53,374 nt of DNA. Origin: a virus. The notes beneath the pieces were generated by a model. That model was not told the DNA's origin. It did no database searches and saw only the letters and a program-made list of their open reading frames with translations. A program made the translations under genes and the position numbers. Positions within the stretch are counted from its first letter, which is position 1. Every line of letters begins with the position of its first letter. Location of the stretch: positions 1 to 53,374 of IMG/VR virus record IMGVR_UViG_3300034994_000033; one strand, 5' to 3'. This document shows, in pieces, positions 43,681 to 51,573 of this stretch.

Positions 43681-44060
43681 TATGGTTTCACCTTTTGTAG
43701 TTGTTCAAGCTGCTCAAGGGTCATGTACCAGAGTTTGACGTTGCGTTTTTTGGCGGTACGGCGGATGCGCTTGTAGTAGCGCCAGTCTTTTTCTGTTTCG
43801 ATGATGAGGACCATTGCCGGGTCGGAGCCGGTGATCCGAGCGTAATGGATTGATTGCCCGAGCGCTTCCATTGCTTTCGGGGCGAAGTCGAATTCAATGG
43901 CGTAGTTTTCGGTAAGGCAGTCTACGCGGCTGCCGTCGTGCAAGGTTACTTCGGTGCGGCCTTTGGTGCACCAGGCGTCACGGTACTCGGCTTCTTTGTG
44001 GAGGCGGCCGGCGTGGGCGGTGGTGGTGGTGAAGAGAAAAACTGCTAATACAATTTCAAT
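43680..44060 (-). CDS. Exported nuclease-fold-like protein, unusual start
   Basis: The mature part contains LHDGSRVDCLTENYAIEFDF, AMEALGQSIHYA and MVLIIETEKD. This is the pattern of a small PD-(D/E)XK-like family found in prophages. Upstream in frame is a clear signal peptide (FFIEIVLAVFLFTTTTAHAG), but it contains no ATG, GTG or TTG. An ATT at 44060 could serve. If TTG 43943 is used instead, the protein is 87 residues and cytosolic. It overlaps the upstream gene. Confidence 0.55.
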   Translation of the reverse strand: MEIVLAVFLFTTTTAHAGRLHKEAEYRDAWCTKGRTEVTLHDGSRVDCLTENYAIEFDFAPKAMEALGQSIHYARITGSDPAMVLIIETEKDWRYYKRIRRTAKKRNVKLWYMTLEQLEQLQKVKP

Positions 44061-44623
44061 GAAGAATAATCTCTTGGTTTTGAAGTGTCTGATATCGGGC
44101 CTCCTTCCTTTGGTGGCCCTTTTGGGGCTGGCATGTCAGAGATATCGTCATACGAATCAATGTCGAAGAATTCTTCTAACATCATCAATGTATGGATTGA
44201 AAACTCCTCAATAAAAGCTGAAATTTCTGTTTTTTCAAGGGGATCAAGTTTGTTCCCGGTATAGTTGTTGAGCATTGTGGTCAGAACATAATATTTTTCC
44301 GTATAGGGGGTGTAGGCACCTAATCGGTCTTTTATCTTCCTCTCTTTATTAAAAGATAAAAAACTTCTATCTTTCTCGGCACAGTAATTAAATGCAAATC
44401 GGAGTAATTCAGAAATATTTTCTGTTACTATTTCTGGGCGCATAATAATTTCACTAAATCTATTTGAGCGGTGCATGTGGCTGATATAGCATTGAGAAGA
44501 AATAAAAAAAGAAAATACTGAAATATCAAAGGCATATTTATTGCTGATTTTTGGGTGGTTAAGTAAATCGGCTTCAAGTTTCATTGCAACAGCAATCAAT
44601 AATTCAATCGTTTTTTGTTTCAT
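44045..44623 (-). CDS. AT-rich moron, unknown function
   Basis: This 192-residue protein is encoded by visibly more AT-rich DNA than its surroundings, suggesting separate acquisition. ATG 44623 has GGAGGG upstream. It is helical, with no export signal. Near its end is SYDDISDMPAPKGPP, almost the same as GYDDIEDMPAPKGPL in the polyvalent protein. It is in the lysogeny block, so it may be expressed in the prophage. Confidence 0.65.
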   Translation of the reverse strand: MKQKTIELLIAVAMKLEADLLNHPKISNKYAFDISVFSFFISSQCYISHMHRSNRFSEIIMRPEIVTENISELLRFAFNYCAEKDRSFLSFNKERKIKDRLGAYTPYTEKYYVLTTMLNNYTGNKLDPLEKTEISAFIEEFSIHTLMMLEEFFDIDSYDDISDMPAPKGPPKEGGPISDTSKPRDYSSLKLY

Positions 44624-44654
44624 TTTACCACCCTCCATCCTAGTCGCTTCATTT

Positions 44655-45059
44655 CTATGCTGATTTCTTCTCTTGGAAGCTTAATACCTTCCCTTCGCTT
44701 GAATCTAATGAGGACGGAGATTCTTTACTAAATCCTTGCGCCACAAGTAGCAGCGTATTTCGTTGCTCGTCATCAATTGAACCCCACAGCTTTACAATTT
44801 GTGTCAAACGATCATCTAACTGTTTCGGCTGGTAGCATTCCTCTGATTCCGCGACCCCTACCCCGTTTAAAAACCATTCAAATGTTTTCCCGGTCTCCTG
44901 CACCAGTTGGTCAATATACTGGTATGGGACTGAGTTTCTTGTTTTCCACATGGATATTGTTGAAGCGGCAACCCCTCCCAAGTGTTCACCAAGATCCTTA
45001 TCGCCTGATGCGGCGACAGCCCCCCTCATTCTCAAAACTATTTCACTAACATTGCGCAT
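44655..45059 (-). CDS. CI-type phage repressor
   Basis: This 134-residue protein's N-terminal helix-turn-helix (GDKDLGEHLGGVAASTISMWKTRNSVPYQYIDQLVQETGKTFEWFLNG) fits the Bacteriophage CI repressor domain. There is no LexA-like peptidase domain, so induction would not be by self-cleavage. The gene is divergent from the early operon, with three operator-like repeats between them, one overlapping its own start codon. Confidence 0.85.
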   Translation of the reverse strand: MRNVSEIVLRMRGAVAASGDKDLGEHLGGVAASTISMWKTRNSVPYQYIDQLVQETGKTFEWFLNGVGVAESEECYQPKQLDDRLTQIVKLWGSIDDEQRNTLLLVAQGFSKESPSSLDSSEGKVLSFQEKKSA

Positions 45060-45130
45060 TTTGTGAATTGAACCGCCTAAAATCCAAATTTATGTGAAAT
45101 TATTTGTTGACACTTCAGATTTTGTGAATT
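45058..45130. promoter_or_regulatory. Operator repeats in the lysogeny/early switch
   Basis: ATTTTGTGAATT occurs at 45058-45069 and 45119-45130, and the related ATTTATGTGAAATT at 45088-45101. Spacing is about 30 bp. One copy touches the repressor start and one the -10 region of the early promoter, so a bound repressor could block both. Confidence 0.8.
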
Positions 45131-45135
45131 ATAAA
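45107..45135 (+). promoter_or_regulatory. Early promoter (sigma70-type)
   Basis: TTGACA (45107-45112) and TATAAA (45130-45135) are separated by exactly 17 bp, near consensus. It drives the early operon and, by continuation, probably the cassette array and intI. Confidence 0.88.
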
Positions 45136-45167
45136 TAAGTACAGGTTAGACAAAAAGGAGAAACCAA

Positions 45168-45272
45168 ATGTTACTCAACTTCAGGATCAAGGCAACCAAC
45201 TTGTTTTTCGCATTCGCGGCGACAGAATTTTGGAGAGGCAGCAAATGTTTGGTAAGTAATCCCATAAATTAG
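45168..45272 (+). CDS. Small early ORF (34 residues)
   Basis: This first ORF after the early promoter has AAAAAGGAG upstream at good distance. It encodes an aromatic and basic peptide with no known motif. It may be a leader peptide or a regulator in the position of Cro; it has no helix-turn-helix. Confidence 0.5.
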   Translation: MLLNFRIKATNLFFAFAATEFWRGSKCLVSNPIN

Positions 45273-45335
45273 ACCCCTTGGCCTTAACCGGCTATTTAGT
45301 ACAGCACAAAATACAACAGTTTCGAGGGCAAGGCA

Positions 45336-45554
45336 ATGAAAGAAAGCAAACCAAAATTGACAAGACGCCCAGGGGCAGGCCGGCCCCCCACTCCGGAAGC
45401 CGAACAGTGCAAGCGGGGCAAGATTACCGTGTATATCGCCCCTGAACGTATTCCTCAGATGAAACGGCTGGCAAAAGCAAAGGGCTTGCCAGTATCCGGT
45501 TTTTTGCGGACGCTGGCTTATACCGGCATGGATGAACTGGATAGGGTTGCCTAG
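45336..45554 (+). CDS. Ribbon-helix-helix-like DNA-binding protein
   Basis: This 72-residue protein has a basic Pro/Gly-rich arm (RRPGAGRPPTPE), then KITVYIAPERIPQMKRLAKAKGLPVSGFLRTLAY, the strand-helix-helix layout of mobilisation/Arc-like proteins. As the first sizeable early gene it could act as an early repressor. Confidence 0.7.
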   Translation: MKESKPKLTRRPGAGRPPTPEAEQCKRGKITVYIAPERIPQMKRLAKAKGLPVSGFLRTLAYTGMDELDRVA

Positions 45555-45635
45555 CTGTTCATCTTGTTGAACACCTTGCCAGCTTTTTTATTATTCGCAA
45601 AATGCTGAAAACTACCAGTGCAGGAGGAATCAACC

Positions 45636-46070
45636 ATGGAACCGTATCAAGAGCGTGTTGTGGCGGAACGGGACGAGTTGAGTGAAAAACGGTGCAATCT
45701 GATTTCTTTTATTGAAACACCCGCTTTTGACAGCCTGAATGGTGCCGAAAAAGACAGACTTAGGAAACAGGCGACCATTATGACGGATTATTTTGTTGTT
45801 TTGGGTGAACGTATTGACGCTTTCGGCGAGCCAGAGCCGCGCGGCATTACAAGTGGCTTAAGTGCCGTTGATTACATGCTCAAGATAAACAGGGATTGTC
45901 TGAAGCGCCTCCTGTTGCCGTTGCGGGAGCGCCTGGATATCTTCGCCGATACCTGTCTCCACGAAGAACGTAAAGATGCAAGAGGTTTAGCTGATGATCT
46001 TACAAACGTGATTGCGCACCTGCAGTCGATGGTTGACGAAATCACAGCGGAACAGGAGGAAACGCCATGA
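45636..46070 (+). CDS. crAss001_48-like small phage protein
   Basis: This 144-residue protein has residues 4-60 (YQERVVAERDELSEKRCNLI then IMTDYFVVLGERIDAF) matching a short helical domain common in phage early genes. The function is unknown. AGGAGG at 45621 fits ATG 45636. A second helical half follows. The stop overlaps the next start. Confidence 0.65.
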   Translation: MEPYQERVVAERDELSEKRCNLISFIETPAFDSLNGAEKDRLRKQATIMTDYFVVLGERIDAFGEPEPRGITSGLSAVDYMLKINRDCLKRLLLPLRERLDIFADTCLHEERKDARGLADDLTNVIAHLQSMVDEITAEQEETP

Positions 46071-46333
46071 ACACCTCACTACAGCAGTCAATTGCATCTG
46101 CCAATCGCAAAGCTAGTGTTGGCCGGCAGAAGGTTTTTGCCAAGAAGTCGTACATCAAGACGACCGAACTGCAGCTGATTGATTTGTTGCGGGAGCGGGT
46201 GCAGGACGCACTGGACTGTTTCTATCGGGGCGCTGGCGATATGAGCCAGGCGATGAAGGCGCTGCGGGAATGTGATGCACTGGTGGGAAAGCGGGTTGCT
46301 GATATCACCAGGACGGGGGTGAGCCGTGGCTGA
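46067..46333 (+). CDS. Hypothetical early protein
   Basis: This 88-residue basic, helical protein overlaps both neighbours (ATGA at 46067). It has no named motif. Tight overlap suggests it is a true operon member. Confidence 0.6.
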   Translation: MNTSLQQSIASANRKASVGRQKVFAKKSYIKTTELQLIDLLRERVQDALDCFYRGAGDMSQAMKALRECDALVGKRVADITRTGVSRG

Positions 46334-46685
46334 TTCTGTCGCCATTGCTTCCATCGTGACGATGACCGAGGCGCTGGATCTCTGCCGCAAAGGGTCAGGG
46401 ATACCTGCCAAGGTGATGGCAGGCCGGCTGGGTATTGGATATGACGCTTTTGTGCGCATGTTTAATGCTGACGACCCGCGCCACTTTCCACCCGATTTGA
46501 TTCCCGCCTTGATGCGGGAGTGCAAGAGCCGGTTGCCGCTGGAGTGGTTGGCCCTGCAGGTGGACATGGTTGTCCACGATAAAGAGATAATTGTGATTCT
46601 GGATGCTATCCGGACGGCGTTGGCGGATCCAGGCAAAGAAGTACGGTTCTGTTTTAAGAGCGGCGGCGGGGTTGAACTGTTATGA
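46326..46685 (+). CDS. HTH regulator (CII-like)
   Basis: This 119-residue protein's N-terminal half (ALDLCRKGSGIPAKVMAGRLGIGYDAFVRMFN, then RHFPPDLIPALMREC, then PLEWLALQ) resembles the phage CII/Cox-type activator family. GTG start. It is placed in the early operon, as CII is. It may favour lysogeny by activating integrase or repressor. Confidence 0.65.
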   Translation: MADSVAIASIVTMTEALDLCRKGSGIPAKVMAGRLGIGYDAFVRMFNADDPRHFPPDLIPALMRECKSRLPLEWLALQVDMVVHDKEIIVILDAIRTALADPGKEVRFCFKSGGGVELL

Positions 46686-46939
46686 GCCCGCAGGTGGCGG
46701 TAGATTTCGGGGTGTATCCGGTGACGGGAGAACCGGGACGCTACCACGTCAAGTCAAGCGGGCGGAGCGGTCTGTTGTACCTGGTCGATCTGGATGAACT
46801 GACGAGCGGTTGGTGCGGCTGCCCTCACTTTGAATACAAAATCGCGGCGTCACTGTCCCCGGTTGCCGAGTGCAAGCACATCCGTTCTGCCAAGGTGTAC
46901 CGGAAATTACAGCATTGTTTCGGAGGGGCAAGGCCATGA
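46682..46939 (+). CDS. SWIM-like zinc protein
   Basis: This 85-residue protein carries CGCPHF and CKHI, spaced like a SWIM zinc finger (CxC...CxH), known for nucleic-acid or protein binding. Its ATG overlaps the upstream stop, and its stop overlaps the next ATG. It has no other domain. Confidence 0.7.
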   Translation: MSPQVAVDFGVYPVTGEPGRYHVKSSGRSGLLYLVDLDELTSGWCGCPHFEYKIAASLSPVAECKHIRSAKVYRKLQHCFGGARP

Positions 46940-47127
46940 CCAACGAACAGATGATTTTAAGCCGCCTGGATTCAATCGAAAGGTTATTGCGCAAGCTGCT
47001 TGTCCCATCGACGCTGTTATCGCCCGCTGATAATGATTTTCTTCGGGCCGAGCAGGCGGCGCTGGCGGCGCGGGACAAAAGCCGGGCCAAGAAGGCGTTG
47101 AAGGGGTGGGACTATAGCAAGGTGTGA
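46936..47127 (+). CDS. Hypothetical early protein
   Basis: This 63-residue protein starts at ATG 46936 (ATGA overlap). It has an amphipathic helix (MILSRLDSIERLLRKLL) and a Lys-rich end. Function unknown. Confidence 0.6.
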   Translation: MTNEQMILSRLDSIERLLRKLLVPSTLLSPADNDFLRAEQAALAARDKSRAKKALKGWDYSKV

Positions 47128-47157
47128 CGGAATCTTTATCGACGGGAGGGGAGCTCC

Positions 47158-47331
47158 ATGACGGACTACAAAAACCAATGCAACTGGCGGAGGAACAAGA
47201 TGCTCTGGAAACAAAAGAAAGCAGCTCAGGCAATCATGCTCACGGTTATAGCGGTACTGGTGTACGGGTTTGTTGGTTATCTGGAACAGGAGCCGGTTGT
47301 GGTTGAAGCGCATTTGCTGGAGGCGCGGTAA
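47158..47331 (+). CDS. Small single-pass membrane protein
   Basis: This 57-residue protein has a basic N-terminus, then a membrane helix (AIMLTVIAVLVYGFVGYL). GGGAGGGGAG precedes the ATG. It may be a superinfection or anti-holin factor; no family is recognised. Confidence 0.6.
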   Translation: MTDYKNQCNWRRNKMLWKQKKAAQAIMLTVIAVLVYGFVGYLEQEPVVVEAHLLEAR

Positions 47332-47534
47332 TGAGTCCGGTATGGATTGCGTTCTGGGTCGGCATGGTTGCCGGAACTCTTGCGGGTGTTTTTGTCATTT
47401 CGCTCTGTCTGGCAGCCAAAAGGGGTGATGCTTTGCCGGTGCAATGCCCCTGCGATAATGCAGAGCAAGGACGGGCCTGCAGGGAGTGTGAAGATTTACA
47501 ATTTAAAACGGGACCGCCGAGGTTGCCGCGATGA
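47331..47534 (+). CDS. Small membrane protein with Cys-rich tail
   Basis: This 67-residue protein overlaps the previous stop by one base. It has one N-terminal membrane segment (VWIAFWVGMVAGTLAGVFVISLCLA), then CPC and CREC pairs. It is paired with the preceding membrane protein. Function unknown. Confidence 0.6.
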   Translation: MSPVWIAFWVGMVAGTLAGVFVISLCLAAKRGDALPVQCPCDNAEQGRACRECEDLQFKTGPPRLPR

Positions 47535-47935
47535 GTTGCCCCAAGTGTTGCACCCGCCTTCGCGAAGAACACACTTTTTCCGGGCCATCGGGGTTATTGC
47601 GGCAGAACGGCGATTCTGCAACGAATATGGTTTCAGGGTTCACTTGCTGGAAGTGTGGCTACTGGCGGGATGCCGATGTTGTCCCGGTAGTGTGCGGCGT
47701 GCCACCGAAGGCTGGTGAGCCCGTGCGGGAATACGACCCCGTCCAAAAGACGGCTACCTATCATATCGTGGTGAAGTTTTTCGACAGTATCACGGCTCAG
47801 AGGAAAGACGGTGTTTCCTGGCATGTCGTGGCGAAGTTGCTTACTCAAGCGGGGCATCGCTGTCAGGAAAAGACGTTGCAGAAGCATTTTTTATTAGAGC
47901 AGGGCAAGCGGTGTGGTGATGAAAAAGCGACGTAA
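47531..47935 (+). CDS. Zinc-ribbon protein
   Basis: This 134-residue protein has an N-terminal CPKC and CWKC zinc ribbon, followed by an alpha/beta part. That part contains a recombinase-like HTH stretch (VSWHVVAKLLTQAGHRCQEKTLQKHFLLE). It may be a DNA-binding regulator. Confidence 0.65.
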   Translation: MSCPKCCTRLREEHTFSGPSGLLRQNGDSATNMVSGFTCWKCGYWRDADVVPVVCGVPPKAGEPVREYDPVQKTATYHIVVKFFDSITAQRKDGVSWHVVAKLLTQAGHRCQEKTLQKHFLLEQGKRCGDEKAT

Positions 47936-48113
47936 GAACAGATTCAAGCAAGTTGCACAGCCTGTTGGGCAGTGCAAGGACTGTACGGTGAAGTATTGCC
48001 CGGAGTCCAGACAGGAGGGATGCGCGAAGTCGGTCTTTATGGCGATAGCCGCCGGGACTTCTTATGACTGCCCTGATCGGGTAGCCCCATATTGGGAAAC
48101 AATGTGCGCGTGA
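47919..48113 (+). CDS. Small Cys-rich protein
   Basis: This 64-residue protein has CKDCTVKYCPE and further Cys residues, with a basic start. It overlaps the preceding gene by 17 bp. It is likely a zinc-binding early protein; function unknown. Confidence 0.55.
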   Translation: MKKRRKNRFKQVAQPVGQCKDCTVKYCPESRQEGCAKSVFMAIAAGTSYDCPDRVAPYWETMCA

Positions 48114-48142
48114 GCGGCACAACAACGAAAAGGAGGTAGTAA

Positions 48143-48526
48143 ATGGAACCACAGAATCCGGTTGTAAGTTTGGACACGCTGATGGGCGGGGAGATTATTG
48201 ACAGGTTCAAGTATGAGTTTAATCGGGTAGTGGAAAACATCGCTGATCCGAATACAACTCTGTCAAAGCGGAGCATCACTATCAAGATGGACGTGAAGCC
48301 GAACAAGTCACGGACTCAGAGTGATGTGCTCGTGGGCTTTACGGTCAAGCTGGCACCGACTGAGGCAATGGACACAACAGTGTTCATCAGTATGACCAAG
48401 AAGGGTCTGGTTGTGTCCGAATATAATCCGAAACAGCCAAGCCTGCCAGAGTTTGAAGTTGGCAACGCCCCGCCGATGGCTTTATCGACTGTTACACAGC
48501 TTCGTTCCGCAGGGGGTGTATCTTGA
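48143..48526 (+). CDS. Conserved phage protein (replication-terminator-like)
   Basis: This 127-residue protein has GGEIIDRFKYEFNRVVENIADPNT and then ITIKMDVKP, matching a conserved early protein common in phages of many bacteria, sometimes named replication terminator. AAAGGAGG precedes the ATG. It is coupled to the next gene (TTGA overlap). Confidence 0.7.
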   Translation: MEPQNPVVSLDTLMGGEIIDRFKYEFNRVVENIADPNTTLSKRSITIKMDVKPNKSRTQSDVLVGFTVKLAPTEAMDTTVFISMTKKGLVVSEYNPKQPSLPEFEVGNAPPMALSTVTQLRSAGGVS

Positions 48527-49245
48527 TCGCAACCGCATTGAAGTATCTTATTTCCATTGCCACGCCGCAACCGCTGGAGCTTGAGCAGCGGCCCTACACT
48601 ACTGCACAGGTATTCCCGGTAAAGACTCCCCTCCCCGGCACGCTGGAGATAAATACTCTGGCCGGCATCAAAGATTATCTGAAAGAGAATATTGACGGCT
48701 TGGAACTGGATCATCTGATGGTGCATGTGCTTGGGCCAAAGACCGTTCTTATCAAATCCCGCCTGCTTGGCCCGTTTGAGGATCGCGCCGGTTACGTGAC
48801 GGCGCTACATAAGCAGCCTGAGTTTGCGTTTGGCAAGTATCTGGATATCGAGTCGTTTATCATCGAATTGCAGTCAAAGTTTGTCCAGGACGAAACGACC
48901 GGCAGGATTCTACAGCTTGTGGGCACTATTACTGACGACCAGATCCAGGTGTATGCCGATGATGGCGTGACTCAGGCGGTTACGGCGAAGAACAGTATCG
49001 GCATGATGTCACAGCAGAAAGTACCTAATCCGGTCATTCTCTTTCCACGGCGTTCTTTCAACGAGATCGATCAGGTCATGGGACGGTTTGTGTTGCGCAT
49101 GAAGTCCGGTACGACAACAGCAAACGCTAGACCCGCCGTTGCCCTCTTTGAATCTGATGGCGGCATGTGGGAGCTGGAGGCTATCGCGGCAATTTGTGCC
49201 TGGCTGCGGGTGAATATCCCTGATGAAGTAGCAATTATTGCGTAA
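48523..49245 (+). CDS. DUF2303-like phage protein
   Basis: This 240-residue protein starts at TTG 48523. It contains TLAGIKDYLKENIDGL, a WELEAIAAICAWL near the end, and the PRRSFNEIDQVMGRFVLRM motif. It resembles DUF2303 proteins, which lie beside the small conserved gene just before it. The role is unknown, perhaps in recombination or replication. Confidence 0.7.
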   Translation: MIATALKYLISIATPQPLELEQRPYTTAQVFPVKTPLPGTLEINTLAGIKDYLKENIDGLELDHLMVHVLGPKTVLIKSRLLGPFEDRAGYVTALHKQPEFAFGKYLDIESFIIELQSKFVQDETTGRILQLVGTITDDQIQVYADDGVTQAVTAKNSIGMMSQQKVPNPVILFPRRSFNEIDQVMGRFVLRMKSGTTTANARPAVALFESDGGMWELEAIAAICAWLRVNIPDEVAIIA

Positions 49246-49308
49246 AGACTTCGCTTTGCGGCGTGGACAGTGACACGCGGCTTTTAGTAGGGGAATGAGG
49301 TAACGGCC

Positions 49309-49518
49309 ATGACCAAGAGGGTTAATCAAGGACGGCGGGAACGAGAGGCTGGAAAACGCCATAGGCGTGGGCAGGTGTGGAGTTCGCACATGCCAGCGGG
49401 TCAATCTCCGTTGAAGCTCGGTAATAAAAAGACAGGCATTTTCTTAAGCAAGTCTTTTGCTGCCCTTGATCGTACCTCGAAGCATCAGCCTGTGTCCGAC
49501 TCCGAAAGCAACGCCTAA
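49309..49518 (+). CDS. Possible small basic protein
   Basis: This 69-residue protein is strongly basic (KRVNQGRREREAGKRHRRGQ). No clear ribosome binding site and no homologous motif are seen. Coding status is uncertain; it fills a gap in the operon. Confidence 0.35.
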   Translation: MTKRVNQGRREREAGKRHRRGQVWSSHMPAGQSPLKLGNKKTGIFLSKSFAALDRTSKHQPVSDSESNA

Positions 49519-49616
49519 ATGGTACGGCGGAGAGATTGGCATAGTACGAGCGGGGTGTAATTCCCCGCCAAAGCGAAACTTAATTATCAAAATCCTGAAA
49601 TTTTAGAGGTTATTAA

Positions 49617-50219
49617 ATGAAATGTTTTTACCACAGCGCCGATCAAGACGGACGTTGTTCCGGCGTTGTTGGCAAAGCTGCTTGTGAACTGGTGTGGGAA
49701 TGTCTGATTGGTTCCGATATGCCGCGTGCGGTGTTTCTGTTGGGCCGTTATGACGTGTGGGACTGGATGAATCACCCTGGCGCCATGGAGTTTCAGAAAG
49801 GCGTCTGGCAGTTCGACACTGACCCGAACAATAGCGAGTTCTGGCACCGTCTGTTCATTGATGATGCACAGGTGGCGGAAATTACTCGTGACGGAGCCCT
49901 GCTGCTGGCGGCACAGAAGAAAGATAACGAAAGCTATCTGCGGACGTGCGGCTTTGAAACGGAACTGGATGGATTGCGAGTATTGGCCGTCAACAAGGGG
50001 CTTACCAACTCGACGGTATTCGATTCGGGTTATGATCCCGAGAAGCACGACGCTATGCTTTCGTTCTGCTGGTACCGGGATAAATGGAAGGTGTCGCTGT
50101 ACGCCGAAAAGCCGGATGTTGATGTGTCGGTTATTTGCAAGGCTCGTGGCGGAGGGGGGCATAAGGGAGCTAGCGGCTTTCAGTGTGATGTGCTGCCGTT
50201 TAGTCTGGTGGGAGCATGA
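49617..50219 (+). CDS. DHH-family phosphoesterase-like protein, internally deleted
   Basis: This 200-residue protein begins CFYHSADQDGRCSG, motif I of DHH phosphoesterases, and ends with GGGGHKGASGF, the DHHA1 substrate motif. The middle part holding the DHH signature (normally about 130 residues) is absent: residue 18 runs directly into GKAACELVWECL. Full-length relatives have about 330 residues. It should lack catalytic metal ligands, so it may bind nucleotides without cleaving them. The start follows an AT-rich leader. Confidence 0.65.
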   Translation: MKCFYHSADQDGRCSGVVGKAACELVWECLIGSDMPRAVFLLGRYDVWDWMNHPGAMEFQKGVWQFDTDPNNSEFWHRLFIDDAQVAEITRDGALLLAAQKKDNESYLRTCGFETELDGLRVLAVNKGLTNSTVFDSGYDPEKHDAMLSFCWYRDKWKVSLYAEKPDVDVSVICKARGGGGHKGASGFQCDVLPFSLVGA

Positions 50220-50362
50220 AAGCACGTTGCCTGTGCGGCTGTAGTTTCTATGCTGAATTCACGCAATGTCTTTGCCCGAAGTGTAAGCGCCCTATTTTAT
50301 TGATAAGTAAGGAAGGTTTTCCCATGACTGTTGTCAATAACAACCGGGAGATTAAGCCGTGA
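50216..50362 (+). CDS. Small zinc-ribbon protein
   Basis: This 48-residue protein has CLCGC and CLCPKC, a compact zinc ribbon. It overlaps the preceding stop (ATGA), and its stop overlaps the next GTG. Function unknown. Confidence 0.6.
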   Translation: MKARCLCGCSFYAEFTQCLCPKCKRPILLISKEGFPMTVVNNNREIKP

Positions 50363-50610
50363 CGTGGCTCTTGACGGCGCTTAGCATTGTAGGCGTGATT
50401 CTAAATACCAGACAGGACCGTCGCTGTTTCTATATCTGGATCGTGACAAACAGCTGCTGGGCCGTGCTGGATTTTGCCAAAGGTTTGCCGGCACAAGGCA
50501 CCATGTTCCTGCTGTACCTGGGGTTGTCAGGCTGGGGTTTGTACCAGTGGCGGCATAAAGCCAGCTCTTCGCGTCAAGCTGTGTGTCAACAGTGTGGTGA
50601 AGTAGTCTGA
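50359..50610 (+). CDS. PnuC-like short membrane protein
   Basis: This 83-residue protein has about three membrane segments (LLTALSIVGVIL, CFYIWIVTNSCWAVLDF, TMFLLYLGLSGWGLYQW). It resembles a fragment of the nicotinamide riboside transporter PnuC, a known short phage variant. It is followed by a CQQC pair. It may act in NAD precursor uptake or be membrane-active; function is inferred. Confidence 0.65.
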   Translation: MTWLLTALSIVGVILNTRQDRRCFYIWIVTNSCWAVLDFAKGLPAQGTMFLLYLGLSGWGLYQWRHKASSSRQAVCQQCGEVV

Positions 50611-50726
50611 TTGGATCAATATTGTGTCGTGACCATCAAGCCTGCGGAACGCCACCGTGGAAGGAAGCGTAAACCGAGGACGACACTTTTTAATTGAGGC
50701 CGCATAAACAAACGGAGGCGACGATA

Positions 50727-51494
50727 ATGGCAAAAACAGCAGTTGAGGCACCACGTACCAATGCCTGGCTTTTTGACCCAGAGCATCTAAGGCTTGTAAT
50801 GGATGAAAAACATCCTCTCTACGATCCGCGTGTCCACCTCCCGACAGATGAAGCCATGATTAGAAACATCATGGTCAACGGTGTGATTGAGCCCGTAATA
50901 ATTGCCAAGGAGGGCCAGGACGTTGTGGTTGTCGATGGTAGACAGCGTACCAAGAACGCTATTGAGGCTAACAAGCGCCTGACAGCTGAAGGTAAGGAGC
51001 CGGTAAAAGTTACTTGCATTATCCGGCGGGGCGATGACGCAAGCCTGTTCGGGGTACTAATATCTGCCAACGAGAACAGACAAGATGATACGCCTCTCGG
51101 TAAAGCCGACAAGTTGTCCCGGTACTTGGCAATGGGCCGGACTGAGGAACAGGCCGCGATAGCCTTTGGTGTTTCCACCGTCACTATCAAGACCTGGCTT
51201 GTAATGCTCACTCTTTCTGACAAGGTAAAGCAGGCGGTTGATGGCGGTGTCATATCTGCCACAGCCGCCGTGAAACTTGCCGATCTACCAAGGCCAGAAC
51301 AGGAAACCGCTTTGAATTCTCTTATTGAGTCAGGGGGCAGAACCTCTGGACGCAATGTCGAGAAGGTCAAAAACGGTAATCGACCTTCGCTTGCAAAAAT
51401 GAAGTCCAGGAAGGCCGTTGAACTGAAGTTGGCTGAAGAAGGGCTCCATACAGAGTTTATTGCGGCATTGAAGTGGGTACTGGGCTTGCGATAA
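50727..51494 (+). CDS. ParB-like nuclease/DNA-binding protein
   Basis: This 255-residue protein has a ParB/Srx-fold N-terminus (IRNIMVNGVIEPVIIAKEGQDVVVVDGRQRTKNAI at about 48-82, with the GRQR motif). A helix-turn-helix follows (TEEQAAIAFGVSTVTIKTWLVM). CGGAGG precedes ATG 50727. It is the last gene before the array; its TAA stop lies in the leftmost core GCGATAAC. No matching cassette start is found upstream, so it seems to lie outside the array. Confidence 0.8.
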   Translation: MAKTAVEAPRTNAWLFDPEHLRLVMDEKHPLYDPRVHLPTDEAMIRNIMVNGVIEPVIIAKEGQDVVVVDGRQRTKNAIEANKRLTAEGKEPVKVTCIIRRGDDASLFGVLISANENRQDDTPLGKADKLSRYLAMGRTEEQAAIAFGVSTVTIKTWLVMLTLSDKVKQAVDGGVISATAAVKLADLPRPEQETALNSLIESGGRTSGRNVEKVKNGNRPSLAKMKSRKAVELKLAEEGLHTEFIAALKWVLGLR

Positions 51495-51539
51495 CGGCTA
51501 GAGGATGACGGGCTTGCCCCGTCCAGCCGATTGTTATCC
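51488..51539. other. attC-like site I (distal end of array)
   Basis: The left box is GCGATAAC (51488-51495) and the right box GTTATCC (51533-51539). The stem GACGGG/CCCGTC surrounds GCTTGCC. GTTATCCTTC is the exact reverse complement of GAAGGATAAC at 51931-51940, the other end of the same cassette. Confidence 0.85.
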
Positions 51540-51573
51540 TTCGGGGTGGCAATCGAGACAAAGGAGCGGCAAA

